This document shows, in pieces, positions 16,598 through 24,781 of a DNA stretch of 47,553 bases. The position numbers and the translations under genes are program-made. The notes beneath the pieces were generated by a model. It saw only the letters and a list, made by a program, of their open reading frames with translations, did no database searches and was not told the origin of the DNA. Every line of letters starts with the position of its first letter. Position 1 is the first letter of the stretch. Source of the stretch: Planctomycetaceae bacterium (GTDB lineage Bacteria > Planctomycetota > Planctomycetia > Pirellulales > Pirellulaceae); contig SXOA01000147.1 of NCBI GenBank assembly GCA_005778405.1, positions 1 to 47,553 on the forward strand, written 5' to 3'.

Positions 16598-17380
16598 ATG
16601 AACTCATCTTCCTTCGATAACCGCCGCCAGTTTCTCCGCGCACTCCTCGTCAGCGGCACGCTTGCGCTGGGCAGCGGCGCGGTCCTGGCTCAGGACGAAG
16701 CTCCCAATTCCAGTCTCTACAGCGGCCGGGCTCGGCCTATTGCGATGTCGCAGTCAGGACCAGGCTCGCGCCCAGGCCCGGGTTCCTTCGACCCCGCGCC
16801 CCGGCCCCCCTACGGTGGCACGTATGCGCCTCCGCCGACAGGTTGGTACGAATATCCTCTGCCGCCGCAGAAGGAAGTCCGAGTGCGGGACATCGTCACC
16901 ATCCGCGTCGATGTAATGCAACGTCAAACATCCGAAGGCCAGGTGCAGCGCCGCAAGCAAGGGAAGTGGGATGCCGTTCTCGACGATTGGATTTTTCTGA
17001 ATGGTCTCCGGAGCGTGAAGCCGGCTCCGCAGACCGACGGCGATCAGCGGATGCAATACAACACAAATCAGCAGAACCGGGCCACGGGCACCATGCTCTC
17101 CAGCCAGTCCCTCAAATTTGAAATTCCGGCTACTGTCCAAGCCGTCCTCCCCAACGGCAACCTGGTTCTGGAAGCGCACCGCAAAATCCGGGATGGTGAA
17201 GAGTTATGGATGGTTTCCCTTTCGGGCGTCTGCCGCCGCGAAGACATCCAGCCGGGAAACAGCATCTTCAGCAAGGACATCGTAGACCTCTCCATCGACA
17301 AGCAAGAGCTCGGCATCATCCGTGACGGCTATCGCCGCGGCTTTGTCACTCGCTTTCTGGATACGTTCAGTCCGTTTTAG
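16598..17380 (+). CDS. flgH: Flagellar L-ring protein FlgH, atypical N-terminus
   Basis: 260 aa. FlgH forms the outer-membrane L ring. The core is visible in VRVRDIVTIRVDVMQRQTSE, SSQSLKFEIPATVQAVLPNG, NLVLEAHRKIRDGEELWMVS and SGVCRREDIQPGNSIFSKDI. Canonical FlgH is a lipoprotein whose N-terminal Cys is acylated. Here the signal region is DNRRQFLRALLVSGTLALGS with GAVLAQDE, giving an AxA-type site and no lipobox cysteine. The RRQFLR stretch fits the twin-arginine motif loosely. A Pro/Gly-rich segment (residues ~48-86) replaces the usual short linker. The ring may therefore be held by protein contacts and not by a lipid anchor. The ATG at 16598 is 24 nt after flgA. Confidence 0.88.
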   Translation: MNSSSFDNRRQFLRALLVSGTLALGSGAVLAQDEAPNSSLYSGRARPIAMSQSGPGSRPGPGSFDPAPRPPYGGTYAPPPTGWYEYPLPPQKEVRVRDIVTIRVDVMQRQTSEGQVQRRKQGKWDAVLDDWIFLNGLRSVKPAPQTDGDQRMQYNTNQQNRATGTMLSSQSLKFEIPATVQAVLPNGNLVLEAHRKIRDGEELWMVSLSGVCRREDIQPGNSIFSKDIVDLSIDKQELGIIRDGYRRGFVTRFLDTFSPF

Positions 17381-17405
17381 AGAAGCAGCCAGAGCCAGCC
17401 AAGGA

Positions 17406-17421
17406 TCCCGGTGCGCCGGGA
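17406..17421. repeat. Small hairpin before flgI
   Basis: TCCCGG-tgcg-CCGGGA is a perfect 6-bp stem in the 69-nt flgH-flgI gap. A similar ATCCCGGCGCGCCGGGAT palindrome occurs near 34486-34503, so this may be a repeat remnant. Confidence 0.45.
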
Positions 17422-17449
17422 CGGAATTTCAAGGATAAGAGATTTATTC

Positions 17450-18499
17450 ATGTCCCGCTCCTCATTTTTCTGTCTTCTGATTTGTTCATTTGCAGTAGCG
17501 TCTGCTTTCGCCGACCACAAGATCGGCGACCTCTGCCGCATCAAGGGGCAGGAAGAGAACGCTCTGCATGGAATGGGGCTAGTGGTGGGACTCAAAGGGA
17601 CCGGCGATGGAGACAGCAAGCAGACGATGAAGGCCCTGGCCCGCTACATGGAATTGATGGGGCAACGCGTGGGAACCGACGCCAAGGGACAGATGTCCTT
17701 GGATGACCTGAAGGGAGTAAAGAACGTAGCCCTCGTCTTCGTCTCGGCCACCGTGCCGCCGGGCGGGGCGCAACAAGGAGACTTGCTCGACTGCACGATC
17801 AGCACGATGACCTCCAAAAGCCTGGCGGGGGGCCGGCTGCTACTCACCGAAATGAAAGGCCCTCGGTCGGATGACATAACCGTGTATGGCCTGGCCAAAG
17901 GGCAGATCTCGGTAGACGACGACGCCAGTCCGCAGTCCGGCCGGATTTCGCAGGGGCTGCAAGTGGAAACGCGGTTTCAGAACGAGTTCGTCAAGAACGG
18001 CAAGCTGGTTCTGGTAATGAACAAGGATCACGCCTCCTTTCAGAACACCAACTATCTCGCCGACCGCATCAACACGCAGCCCGACTTGTATAAGGCCGCC
18101 CGAGCGATTGACCAGGTCAAGATTGAAGTCACCATCCCGCCACTCTATCAAGATAATCCGGCCCAGTTCGCCGGACTGCTGCTCGACACCCGCATTGCCC
18201 GCTTTCAGTCGGATACCAAAGTCATCATCAGCGAGCGGAAGAAGGCGGTCATCGTCGGTGCCGACGTGGAAATCGGACCCGTCGCCGTGATGCACAAGAA
18301 TCGGCTCATTCAGACCGGCGGAGCGGAGACGACCGGCGAGTTCGTCCCTTTCGACATGGTTGGCGATGGGACGAAGACCAAACTGACCGCGCTGGTCGAT
18401 GCCCTCAACGCCCTCAAGGTTCCCGCGGAAGACGTCATCGACATCATCAAGTTGCTCAAGCACAAGCAGGCGCTCTTTGGAGAGCTCATCATCGAGTAG
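17450..18499 (+). CDS. flgI: Flagellar P-ring protein FlgI
   Basis: 349 aa, near the usual 345-370. FlgI forms the periplasmic P ring around the rod. A signal peptide (SSFFCLLICSFAVASAFA) is followed by the family start KIGDLCRIKGQEENALHGMG and LVVGLKGTGDGD. Other family blocks are VKNVALVFVSATVPPGGAQQ, the DRINTQPDLYKAARAID stretch, and the C-terminal VDALNALKVPAEDVIDIIKL. The start is the ATG at 17450; AAGGATAAGAG about 14 nt upstream is a distant but plausible ribosome-binding site. The longer frame from 17411 would put charged residues before the signal. Presence of FlgH and FlgI indicates a diderm-type flagellum. Confidence 0.95.
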   Translation: MSRSSFFCLLICSFAVASAFADHKIGDLCRIKGQEENALHGMGLVVGLKGTGDGDSKQTMKALARYMELMGQRVGTDAKGQMSLDDLKGVKNVALVFVSATVPPGGAQQGDLLDCTISTMTSKSLAGGRLLLTEMKGPRSDDITVYGLAKGQISVDDDASPQSGRISQGLQVETRFQNEFVKNGKLVLVMNKDHASFQNTNYLADRINTQPDLYKAARAIDQVKIEVTIPPLYQDNPAQFAGLLLDTRIARFQSDTKVIISERKKAVIVGADVEIGPVAVMHKNRLIQTGGAETTGEFVPFDMVGDGTKTKLTALVDALNALKVPAEDVIDIIKLLKHKQALFGELIIE

Positions 18500-18570
18500 C
18501 TGTGGAAAGAAATGCGGAAGAGCCACCGATTAAACACGGACGGACACGGATAGGAAGGGAGTGATTCACG

Positions 18571-18906
18571 ATGGTCAGTTCAGTCTCAAGTTTGCCGTTT
18601 CAGCCGCCGATGGCGGCCCTGAAAGCGCCTGGCAGCGAGCTGACTAAGCAGGTGGATGCCAAGTCCGCCAAGCCCGAGGAATTGAAAGACGCCTTTGGCG
18701 ACTTTGTGGGAAACACGTTTTACGGCCAGTTGATTGCGTCGATGCGAAAGACGGTTGAGAAGCCAGCCTATTTCCATGGCGGTCGCGGAGAGGAAGTCTT
18801 TCAAGGACAGCTCGACCAGATGCTCGCCGAGAAGCTCTCCGATGCCACGCAGGAGCAGTTTGCCGGGCCGATGTTCGACTTGTTCATGCTCAAGCGGGCT
18901 TCGTGA
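18571..18906 (+). CDS. flgJ: Rod-binding protein, FlgJ N-terminal domain only
   Basis: 111 aa. It corresponds to the rod-capping N-terminal half of FlgJ, which scaffolds rod assembly. The family block is visible: ELKDAFGDFVGNTFYGQLIA, then SMRKTVEKPAYFHGGRGEEV with FQGQLDQMLAEKLSDA. The C-terminal peptidoglycan hydrolase domain of enterobacterial FlgJ is absent, which is common outside Gammaproteobacteria. A separate enzyme must then open the wall, and none is in this cluster. It follows flgI by 71 nt and ends 36 nt before the flgN start. Confidence 0.88.
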   Translation: MVSSVSSLPFQPPMAALKAPGSELTKQVDAKSAKPEELKDAFGDFVGNTFYGQLIASMRKTVEKPAYFHGGRGEEVFQGQLDQMLAEKLSDATQEQFAGPMFDLFMLKRAS

Positions 18907-18908
18907 CG

Positions 18909-18938
18909 TCTCAAATTTCAAATCTCAAATCTCAAATC
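18909..18938. repeat. Short TCAAAT tandem tract
   Basis: Four near-identical copies of TCTCAAAT/TTTCAAAT lie in the flgJ-flgN gap. A related self-complementary tract (GATTTGAAATCTGAAATTTG) occurs near 10173-10192, so this is a small recurring intergenic motif. Confidence 0.5.
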
Positions 18939-18941
18939 CTC

Positions 18942-19460
18942 ATGGTTGCCGCAACATCGAACGAAACCGCACCGCTCCCCCTTAACTGGGAGCACGAGCT
19001 GGCCGTATTGCTGGAAGAACTGTCCAGCGTCCAGGATGAGCTGCTATCCGTTCTGGTCGCCAAAAAAGACTGCCTGGCGGCGGCGGACATCGCCGGCCTT
19101 CCCGATCTGCAAGTCCGGGAGCTTGCGCTTGGTGAGCGGCTGCAAGCATGCCATCTGCGGCGCGGGGAGCTGCTGGCGGCGGCGAAGGAGCTAAACCTCC
19201 CAGGGGACTCCCTTGGCCGGCTTGCCGCAAGTCTCCCAGCTCGCCAGCGCGACAAACTGGGCAAACAAGTCAAGGAATCCGAAGGCCGCATGCGCCTGTT
19301 GCAGAACCAAAGCATCACCAACTGGGTGCTGGCACAACGCTCGCTGCTCCATGTTTCGCAACTGCTAGAGATTATCGCTACAGGCGGTCGATTGCAGCCG
19401 ACATATGGAGAAGGGGAAACGGTTCACACGGTCGGTTCGCTGGTGAACCAGGAAGCCTGA
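18942..19460 (+). CDS. flgN: FlgN-family flagellar export chaperone
   Basis: 172 aa, helical. FlgN binds the C-termini of FlgK and FlgL and delivers them to the export gate. Family-like features are the N-terminal WEHELAVLLEELSSVQDELL, the middle heptad-rich region (LAAADIAGLPDLQVRELALG), and the conserved final part with RMRLLQNQSITNWVLAQRSL. The position directly before flgK and flgL supports the call. The ATG at 18942 was chosen; a GTG at 18903 overlapping the flgJ stop would translate the TCAAAT tract. The assignment is mainly by context plus helical pattern, since FlgN proteins are poorly conserved. Confidence 0.75.
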   Translation: MVAATSNETAPLPLNWEHELAVLLEELSSVQDELLSVLVAKKDCLAAADIAGLPDLQVRELALGERLQACHLRRGELLAAAKELNLPGDSLGRLAASLPARQRDKLGKQVKESEGRMRLLQNQSITNWVLAQRSLLHVSQLLEIIATGGRLQPTYGEGETVHTVGSLVNQEA

Positions 19461-19499
19461 GTCCGCGAACTCTTGCGGCGAAGCTAGCGATCATCCGCC

Positions 19500-21197
19500 A
19501 TGTCTCTATTCGGGTCCATCCAGAACGCCGGCAATGCCCTGAACGCGGCCCAGATTGGCCTGCAGGTCACGGGCAATAATATTGCCAATGCCAATACCCC
19601 TGGCTACATCCGCCAAAGGGTGGTGCTGACCCCCACGCCGACACAGCGTTATGGCAACCTGCTGTTGGGAACGGGGGTGAAGGTCCAATCCATCGTCCAA
19701 CAGGTGGACCTTTTTCTGGAAGAGCAGTATCGCTCGGCGAGTTCCGACGTGGCCAATGGCGACGTCCAAGAGAGTACCTATGCCACGCTCGAGGGACTCC
19801 TCAATGAGCTGGGGGACAACGACCTCAGTACTTCACTGAGCAAGTTCTTCAATAGCATTCAGGACATCATGAACCAGCCGGGAAGCACCGGCGTCCGCAA
19901 CATCGCCGTGTTGCAGGGGCAGCAACTGGCGGCCGATATCCGCCGACTTCACGACAAGGCCGAGACCCTCTACGAAGGGCTGGATCAACAAGTAATCTCC
20001 CAAGCGGACATTATCAACAATTTGCTGGGGGAAATTGCCAATCTGAACGTGCAAATCGCCCAGGCCGAAGGGGGAGATACTTCACCCAGCGATGCCGTCG
20101 GGCTGCGCGACAAGCGGCAAAGCGCACTGTCCGAGCTCGCTATTCTCATCGACATCCGCACCGCGGAACAACCCAATGGAAGCGTATCGGTCTATTCCAA
20201 CGGCGACTATCTTGTCTTCGATGGAATTCACCGCTCCGTACAAACCGTTCAAGCCGAGAACGACGGCCTCTTTACCACCAATCTGCACATCGCCGAAACC
20301 GATGCTCCTGTGGGGACTTCCGGGGGAAAAATCGCGGGGCTCGTGCAGTCTCGCGATGTAATTGTCAGCGAATTCATCCGCCAACTCAACACGATGGCGG
20401 GCGCACTCATCCAGGGTTTCAATCAGATTTACTCCAGCGGGCAAGGGACTGTCGGTTATACATCCCTCACTAGCGGCATTGCACCTGCCGACCTTCACGT
20501 GCCGCTGGATCAAGCGGGACTGGGAATTACGCCCGTCAATGGATCGTTCTCGCTAGTCGTGAAAAACTCGCTCACGGGAGAGACCAAAAGCAACACGGTT
20601 TGGGTGGACCTCAACGGTCTGGATGAAGACACATCGCTCGCCGACTTGACGGCACAACTCGACGCCTTGGATGGAATCACGGCAACCATCACTTTCAACG
20701 GCAATTTGAAAATCAGTGCCGACGACCCGAACCTGACGTTTAGCTTTGCTGCGGATACCAGCGGTTTGCTGGGAACGCTGGGGCTCAACGGCTTCTTTCG
20801 AGGGAGCGATGCCAAAGACATCGATATCGATGCGACGCTCAAGGCCGACCCGCGCCGCTTTGCCGCCAGCCTCGGTGGCGTTGGCGAGGACGCTCAAAAT
20901 GCGGCACTTTTAGCCGACTTTTTGCATACGCCCCTGGCTTCGCAAGACGGCTCTACGCTCGCCCAGCTTTACGACAAATTGGTCAGCGACACAGCCCAGG
21001 GCTCAGCAGCCACCAAGTCGGCCACGGAAGGTTTTCGTACGTTCCAACAGACCCTTGAAGGCCAGAAGCTGGCGGTTTCTGGCGTCAGCCTCGACGAAGA
21101 AGCGATTCAAATGATCTCGTATCAGCGCGCTTACCAGGCGTCCGCCAAGGTAATCTCTACCATTAATGAGCTGTTAGACACGCTCCTGAAACTCTAA
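19500..21197 (+). CDS. flgK: Flagellar hook-associated protein 1, FlgK
   Basis: 565 aa, near the usual 500-650. FlgK forms the first of two junction zones between hook and filament. The N-terminus carries the rod/hook motif SIQNAGNALNAAQIGLQVTG with NNIANANTPGYIRQR, and the C-terminus has VSLDEEAIQMISYQRAYQAS, then AKVISTINELLDTLL. The region NTMAGALIQGFNQIYSSGQG is also typical of FlgK. It starts 40 nt after flgN and ends 2 nt before the flgL ATG, so both junction proteins are tightly co-expressed. Confidence 0.95.
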   Translation: MSLFGSIQNAGNALNAAQIGLQVTGNNIANANTPGYIRQRVVLTPTPTQRYGNLLLGTGVKVQSIVQQVDLFLEEQYRSASSDVANGDVQESTYATLEGLLNELGDNDLSTSLSKFFNSIQDIMNQPGSTGVRNIAVLQGQQLAADIRRLHDKAETLYEGLDQQVISQADIINNLLGEIANLNVQIAQAEGGDTSPSDAVGLRDKRQSALSELAILIDIRTAEQPNGSVSVYSNGDYLVFDGIHRSVQTVQAENDGLFTTNLHIAETDAPVGTSGGKIAGLVQSRDVIVSEFIRQLNTMAGALIQGFNQIYSSGQGTVGYTSLTSGIAPADLHVPLDQAGLGITPVNGSFSLVVKNSLTGETKSNTVWVDLNGLDEDTSLADLTAQLDALDGITATITFNGNLKISADDPNLTFSFAADTSGLLGTLGLNGFFRGSDAKDIDIDATLKADPRRFAASLGGVGEDAQNAALLADFLHTPLASQDGSTLAQLYDKLVSDTAQGSAATKSATEGFRTFQQTLEGQKLAVSGVSLDEEAIQMISYQRAYQASAKVISTINELLDTLLKL

Positions 21198-21199
21198 GC

Positions 21200-23875
21200 A
21201 TGTCCGGCCTGTATCCCATCCCGTCGACCCGCACCAGCGAGCTGCTTGCGCAGAATCGCCTGACATCGCAGATCTTTGGAAACCATCTTGCCATCCAGCG
21301 GTTGCAATCGCACATCAGCACGGGAATTCGGTTCAATGCCCCCAGCGATGACGCTCCGGCCGCCGTTCGCGCGATTGCCTTGCAGCGGCTCCTCGAGCTC
21401 AAAGACCAGCACCAGGTCAATCTCAAGACAAGCCAGTCCTTTCTCGATGTAACGGACACGTCCGTCAACAGTGTTTCTGACTTGCTGCTGGGCATTCGCA
21501 GCACGGTCCAAGGCTCGATCGGCACAACCGCCAGCGATGCCGACCGGGATGCCGCGGTCGTAGAGATCCAAGGTGCTATTCAGCAGCTTCTGTCGGTTTC
21601 CAATCAGAAATTCCGCGATCGTTATCTGTTTGCCGGATCGCGAGACACGACTCAGCCGTTTGTTTCGACGGGTACGACAATCCGATACGACGGTAACGAA
21701 GGAAATCTACAAAGTTTCACCGACACCGACCTGCTCACCTCGACGAATGTCCCCGGCAGCCAGATCTTTGGGGCCATTACCGCGCAAGTGCTTGGTTCGA
21801 CGGATTTGACGCCGGTTACGACCCGCGCGACTCGACTCGTGGACCTTCACGGTGGGCAGGGAGTCGCCAAGGGACGAATCGCCGTCTCCGACGGTGTAAA
21901 CACTAGCATTGTCGATTTGACCCACGTCGAAACGCTGGGGGACGTTGCCGATCTGCTGAAGGCAAACCCCCCGGCGGGCCGTACCATCAATGCCCGCGTC
22001 ACAAACGGGGGGTTGTTGATCGACATTGATGACGCAGCGAATACGAATCTGACGATCCGCGAGGTCGGCAGCGGCACAACGGCCGCAGATCTTGGAATTT
22101 TTTCCTCTTTTTCGGCGGGAAATGGCCCAGTCCTTGGGACTGACTTGGATCCGCGTGTCGTGTTGTCGACCCGTCTCTCGGACATTCTGGGGGTTCGCGC
22201 GAGCATGTCGCTCGATTCCAACGGCTCGAACAATGGCATTCTGTTGAATGCGAAGCTATCTGGCGCGGCCAACAACGGCGTGGCGATCCAGTATGTGGAC
22301 GACAGCAAACTGCAAGCCGCGGCAGGGCTGACCGCGGGAAACGAAACCGTAACCTATAGCGCCTCGGCGGTTGCAGCACGGGCGTCGGTGGCGTTCTCCG
22401 GATTCAACAACAACCTGTTATTGACAGCGACGACACCCGGTACCGACCTAAATAATGTGGAAGTCCGCGTGGTGAATGCCGGTGCGATCGGTAACAACGC
22501 CCAGGTGACTTTTGACAACTTGGCCAAGACGCTGACCATCGGAATCGACGGCACAGGATTGACGCAGATCCAAAGTGTCATCACCGAGATCAATGCCGAA
22601 GGACACTTTACAGCCGCCTATGATGCCAGCAATCCGGCGGACGGCGGATATGTGGCAACGGCGACGATTCCGGCCTCGGACGTTGGCGTCGTTACGGGCA
22701 ACACTTCCAATAGCGGCGGCAATGCGAATACCATCTTCGTCAACATTCAGCCAGGAGCAACCACCGCCAATCAGGTGGTAACCGCCTTGCAGGGGAATGC
22801 CCAGGTCGCGGCTCAGTTTGATGTGAGCTTGGATGACAGCGATACATCTTCACCCGGGTTTGCTGGCGTCGGCATTGTCGATGTATCGGCAACTGGGATT
22901 TCCGCGGGAGGCTCCGGCACCGCGCTTGATCAGTCTGCGGGATTTCAAATCGTCAGCGAGGGACAGACCTACGTCATTGACCTTACCGCGGCCAAGACAA
23001 TCCAGGACGTTCTCAACAAGATCAACACGTCAGGCGCCGGCGTGCTCGCACAGATCAACGAGGCAGGGACCGGCATCAACGTACGGGCTCGCGTCTCTGG
23101 CACTGACTTCAGCATTGGCGAGAACGGCGGCACAACGGCCACGCAGCTTGGCATCCGCTCCATATCCCTGACCACGCCTCTTTCACAGCTTAATCATGGC
23201 CGCGGAATCAACCAGGCAACGGGTGACGATTTCACGATTACCCGCGCCGATGGGACTTCTTTCAATGTGGACCTAGGAACGTCGGTGACGGTCGGCAACG
23301 TTCTCGATGCCATCAATAACAACGCTGCCAACCTCAATCCGACAAACCTAGTAACGGCGCGACTGGCGACTCAAGGGAACGGCATCGAGCTTGTCGACAG
23401 TTCGGTGGGTGCCGGCCAATTGCAGGTCCAGGCAATCTTTGGCAGTCACGCGGCGGTCAATTTGGGTCTGATCCCAGCCGGTCAAACCACGGCCACAGGT
23501 ACGGGAGGCGTGCTCACCGGCACGGAAATCAACCCGCAGGAAGTCGAAGGGGTCTTCAACACGCTCTTGAGGCTCTCCCATGCATTGAAAGCGAACAACG
23601 AGCCCGATATTGAGCGGGCAATGGCTTTGCTGGACACGGACTTCGACCGCATTAACTTCATGCGGGCCGAAATCGGCTTTCGCGGGCGCAACCTGGATGC
23701 CCTCAAGAGTCGCATGGACGACGAAACCAATCAAATCAGCGGCTCGCTCTCTCAGGAAATCGACACAGACTACGCGTCTGCTATCTCGAGCCTTACCTCG
23801 CGACAAGCGGCCCTCGAGGCCTCGCTTCGGCTTTCGGCGCAAATCTCGCAAATGACGTTGCTGAACTTCTTGTAA
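21200..23875 (+). CDS. flgL: Flagellar hook-associated protein 3, FlgL, greatly enlarged
   Basis: 891 aa; most FlgL are about 300-420 aa. The flagellin-like N-terminal coiled coil is intact (RIPST-like start, then LQSHISTGIRFNAPSDDAPA and FAGSRDTTQPFV), as is the C-terminal one (LDTDFDRINFMRAEIGFRGR, then SAQISQMTLLNFL). Between residues ~190 and ~790 lies a large insertion. It contains at least three flagellin-IN motifs (for example TLGDVADLLKANPPAGRTIN, TIQDVLNKINTSGAGVLAQI, TVGNVLDAINNNAANLNPTN) and a segment around DLNNVEVRVVNAGAIGNNAQ that resembles part of the flagellin at 24782. These would form outward-facing domains on the junction. The start overlaps nothing and sits 2 nt after flgK. 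Confidence 0.92.
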   Translation: MSGLYPIPSTRTSELLAQNRLTSQIFGNHLAIQRLQSHISTGIRFNAPSDDAPAAVRAIALQRLLELKDQHQVNLKTSQSFLDVTDTSVNSVSDLLLGIRSTVQGSIGTTASDADRDAAVVEIQGAIQQLLSVSNQKFRDRYLFAGSRDTTQPFVSTGTTIRYDGNEGNLQSFTDTDLLTSTNVPGSQIFGAITAQVLGSTDLTPVTTRATRLVDLHGGQGVAKGRIAVSDGVNTSIVDLTHVETLGDVADLLKANPPAGRTINARVTNGGLLIDIDDAANTNLTIREVGSGTTAADLGIFSSFSAGNGPVLGTDLDPRVVLSTRLSDILGVRASMSLDSNGSNNGILLNAKLSGAANNGVAIQYVDDSKLQAAAGLTAGNETVTYSASAVAARASVAFSGFNNNLLLTATTPGTDLNNVEVRVVNAGAIGNNAQVTFDNLAKTLTIGIDGTGLTQIQSVITEINAEGHFTAAYDASNPADGGYVATATIPASDVGVVTGNTSNSGGNANTIFVNIQPGATTANQVVTALQGNAQVAAQFDVSLDDSDTSSPGFAGVGIVDVSATGISAGGSGTALDQSAGFQIVSEGQTYVIDLTAAKTIQDVLNKINTSGAGVLAQINEAGTGINVRARVSGTDFSIGENGGTTATQLGIRSISLTTPLSQLNHGRGINQATGDDFTITRADGTSFNVDLGTSVTVGNVLDAINNNAANLNPTNLVTARLATQGNGIELVDSSVGAGQLQVQAIFGSHAAVNLGLIPAGQTTATGTGGVLTGTEINPQEVEGVFNTLLRLSHALKANNEPDIERAMALLDTDFDRINFMRAEIGFRGRNLDALKSRMDDETNQISGSLSQEIDTDYASAISSLTSRQAALEASLRLSAQISQMTLLNFL

Positions 23876-24081
23876 ACCGCGTCGGTTGTTGCAACGTTAC
23901 AACCCGCGCCCAGCGAAAATTGTGCTGCCGGCGCAAGCCAGTGATTTTAGGCAAGCTGTACTACCGATAGCACTCCTGACCGGGAAGGTGCCTAGGGTTG
24001 CGCGCCGCACGGTCTCATCCGGCAGCATCATTCATAACGAGTAACAACGGCGGGATTCGCGGGAATCTTCGCCCTAACGAC

Positions 24082-24089
24082 GGAAGGAG
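24082..24089 (+). promoter_or_regulatory. Strong ribosome-binding site of csrA
   Basis: GGAAGGAG ends 6 nt before the csrA ATG at 24096, the best Shine-Dalgarno match in the flagellar block. It fixes the csrA start. Confidence 0.7.
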
Positions 24090-24095
24090 CCTCCC

Positions 24096-24311
24096 ATGTT
24101 GGTTTTGTCGAGACACCGTGACGAGAGCATCATGATCGGCGACGAGATCGTAGTCACCATTGTGGACATTCGGGGAGACAAGGTCCGCCTCGGGATCAAT
24201 GCTCCCTCGACCGTTCCGGTGCATCGCCAGGAGGTGTTTGATGCGATCCAGCGGGAAGCACAGCAGGGGGGAACCGACCCAGCCGTCGTCAAGAAGAACC
24301 CAGCTTCGTAG
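24096..24311 (+). CDS. csrA: Carbon storage regulator CsrA
   Basis: 71 aa, typical of CsrA/RsmA (60-75 aa). CsrA is a dimeric RNA-binding protein that binds GGA in loops and blocks or protects mRNAs. The sequence is canonical: MLVLSRHRDESIMIGDEIVV, then TIVDIRGDKVRLGINAP and the RNA-contact end VPVHRQEVFDAIQRE (conserved Arg after His). In several bacteria csrA sits near the flagellin gene and controls its translation, sometimes with FliW. No fliW is present here. It stands between flgL and flagellin, with ~220 nt upstream, so it may have its own promoter; a CCGATA hexamer near 23967-23974 is a weak sigma-28 -10 candidate. Confidence 0.96.
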   Translation: MLVLSRHRDESIMIGDEIVVTIVDIRGDKVRLGINAPSTVPVHRQEVFDAIQREAQQGGTDPAVVKKNPAS

Positions 24312-24781
24312 GTAGCAGCCCCGGATAGGTAGCAGCTCCGGAATAGCGATTTTAACGGTGAGCACGCGAAAGCCAATTTTGCCGCACACCGCAGCCGAAG
24401 ATAGGAATGGACCTGCCGGTTTTGGCAGTCGTGCCCGGTGTGACGGGCCGCTAGCAAAAATCTGCTGGCAAATTGGAGAGTGAACGCACACATTTCTCAA
24501 ACCATCACTTTTTGCGTCCGATACTGCTTCGAAGACCGAAGTCAACGGCGCGAATCGGAGAGCGCTTGAGGGGCAATGGATTGTCACGAGTTGGACGTTT
24601 CCGGTGACGTTCAGCCGTAGCAATGTAGAGCATCGGCGGGATCCAATCCACACACAACCCGCGCGGGATTACCGCAGGTCGCTGAAGCGGCCTCATCGCA
24701 CGGGGGGGCGCGCGTGCTATTCGTTACTCGCGAATCGGCTGCGGATGCCAGACAAGCAAACAAGTTCAAAAGGTGTAGTTC
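24312..24781. other. csrA-flagellin intergenic region with long flagellin leader
   Basis: 470 nt without a supported gene. It holds the sigma-28 site at 24498-24524. Downstream of that, ~250 nt would form a leader for flagellin mRNA, with several GGA triplets (for example near 24556, 24578, 24593, 24743). The last 12 nt before the ATG carry AAAAGGTG, a fair ribosome-binding site. Near the start, a GGTAGCAGC(C/T)CCGG motif is repeated in tandem (24311-24343). Confidence 0.55.
24498..24524 (+). promoter_or_regulatory. Sigma-28 (FliA)-type promoter of flagellin
   Basis: CAAACCAT-N11-TCCGATAC compares well with the sigma-28 consensus TAAAGTTT-N11-GCCGATAA. The spacing is exact, 6 of 8 match in the -10 box and 4 of 8 in the -35 box (AAA plus the final T). 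Transcription would start near 24531. Confidence 0.55.

Noticed and set aside
24312-24495. Searched for a fliW or other small gene between csrA and flagellin
   Set aside because: No open frame with a start signal or FliW-like motif was found.
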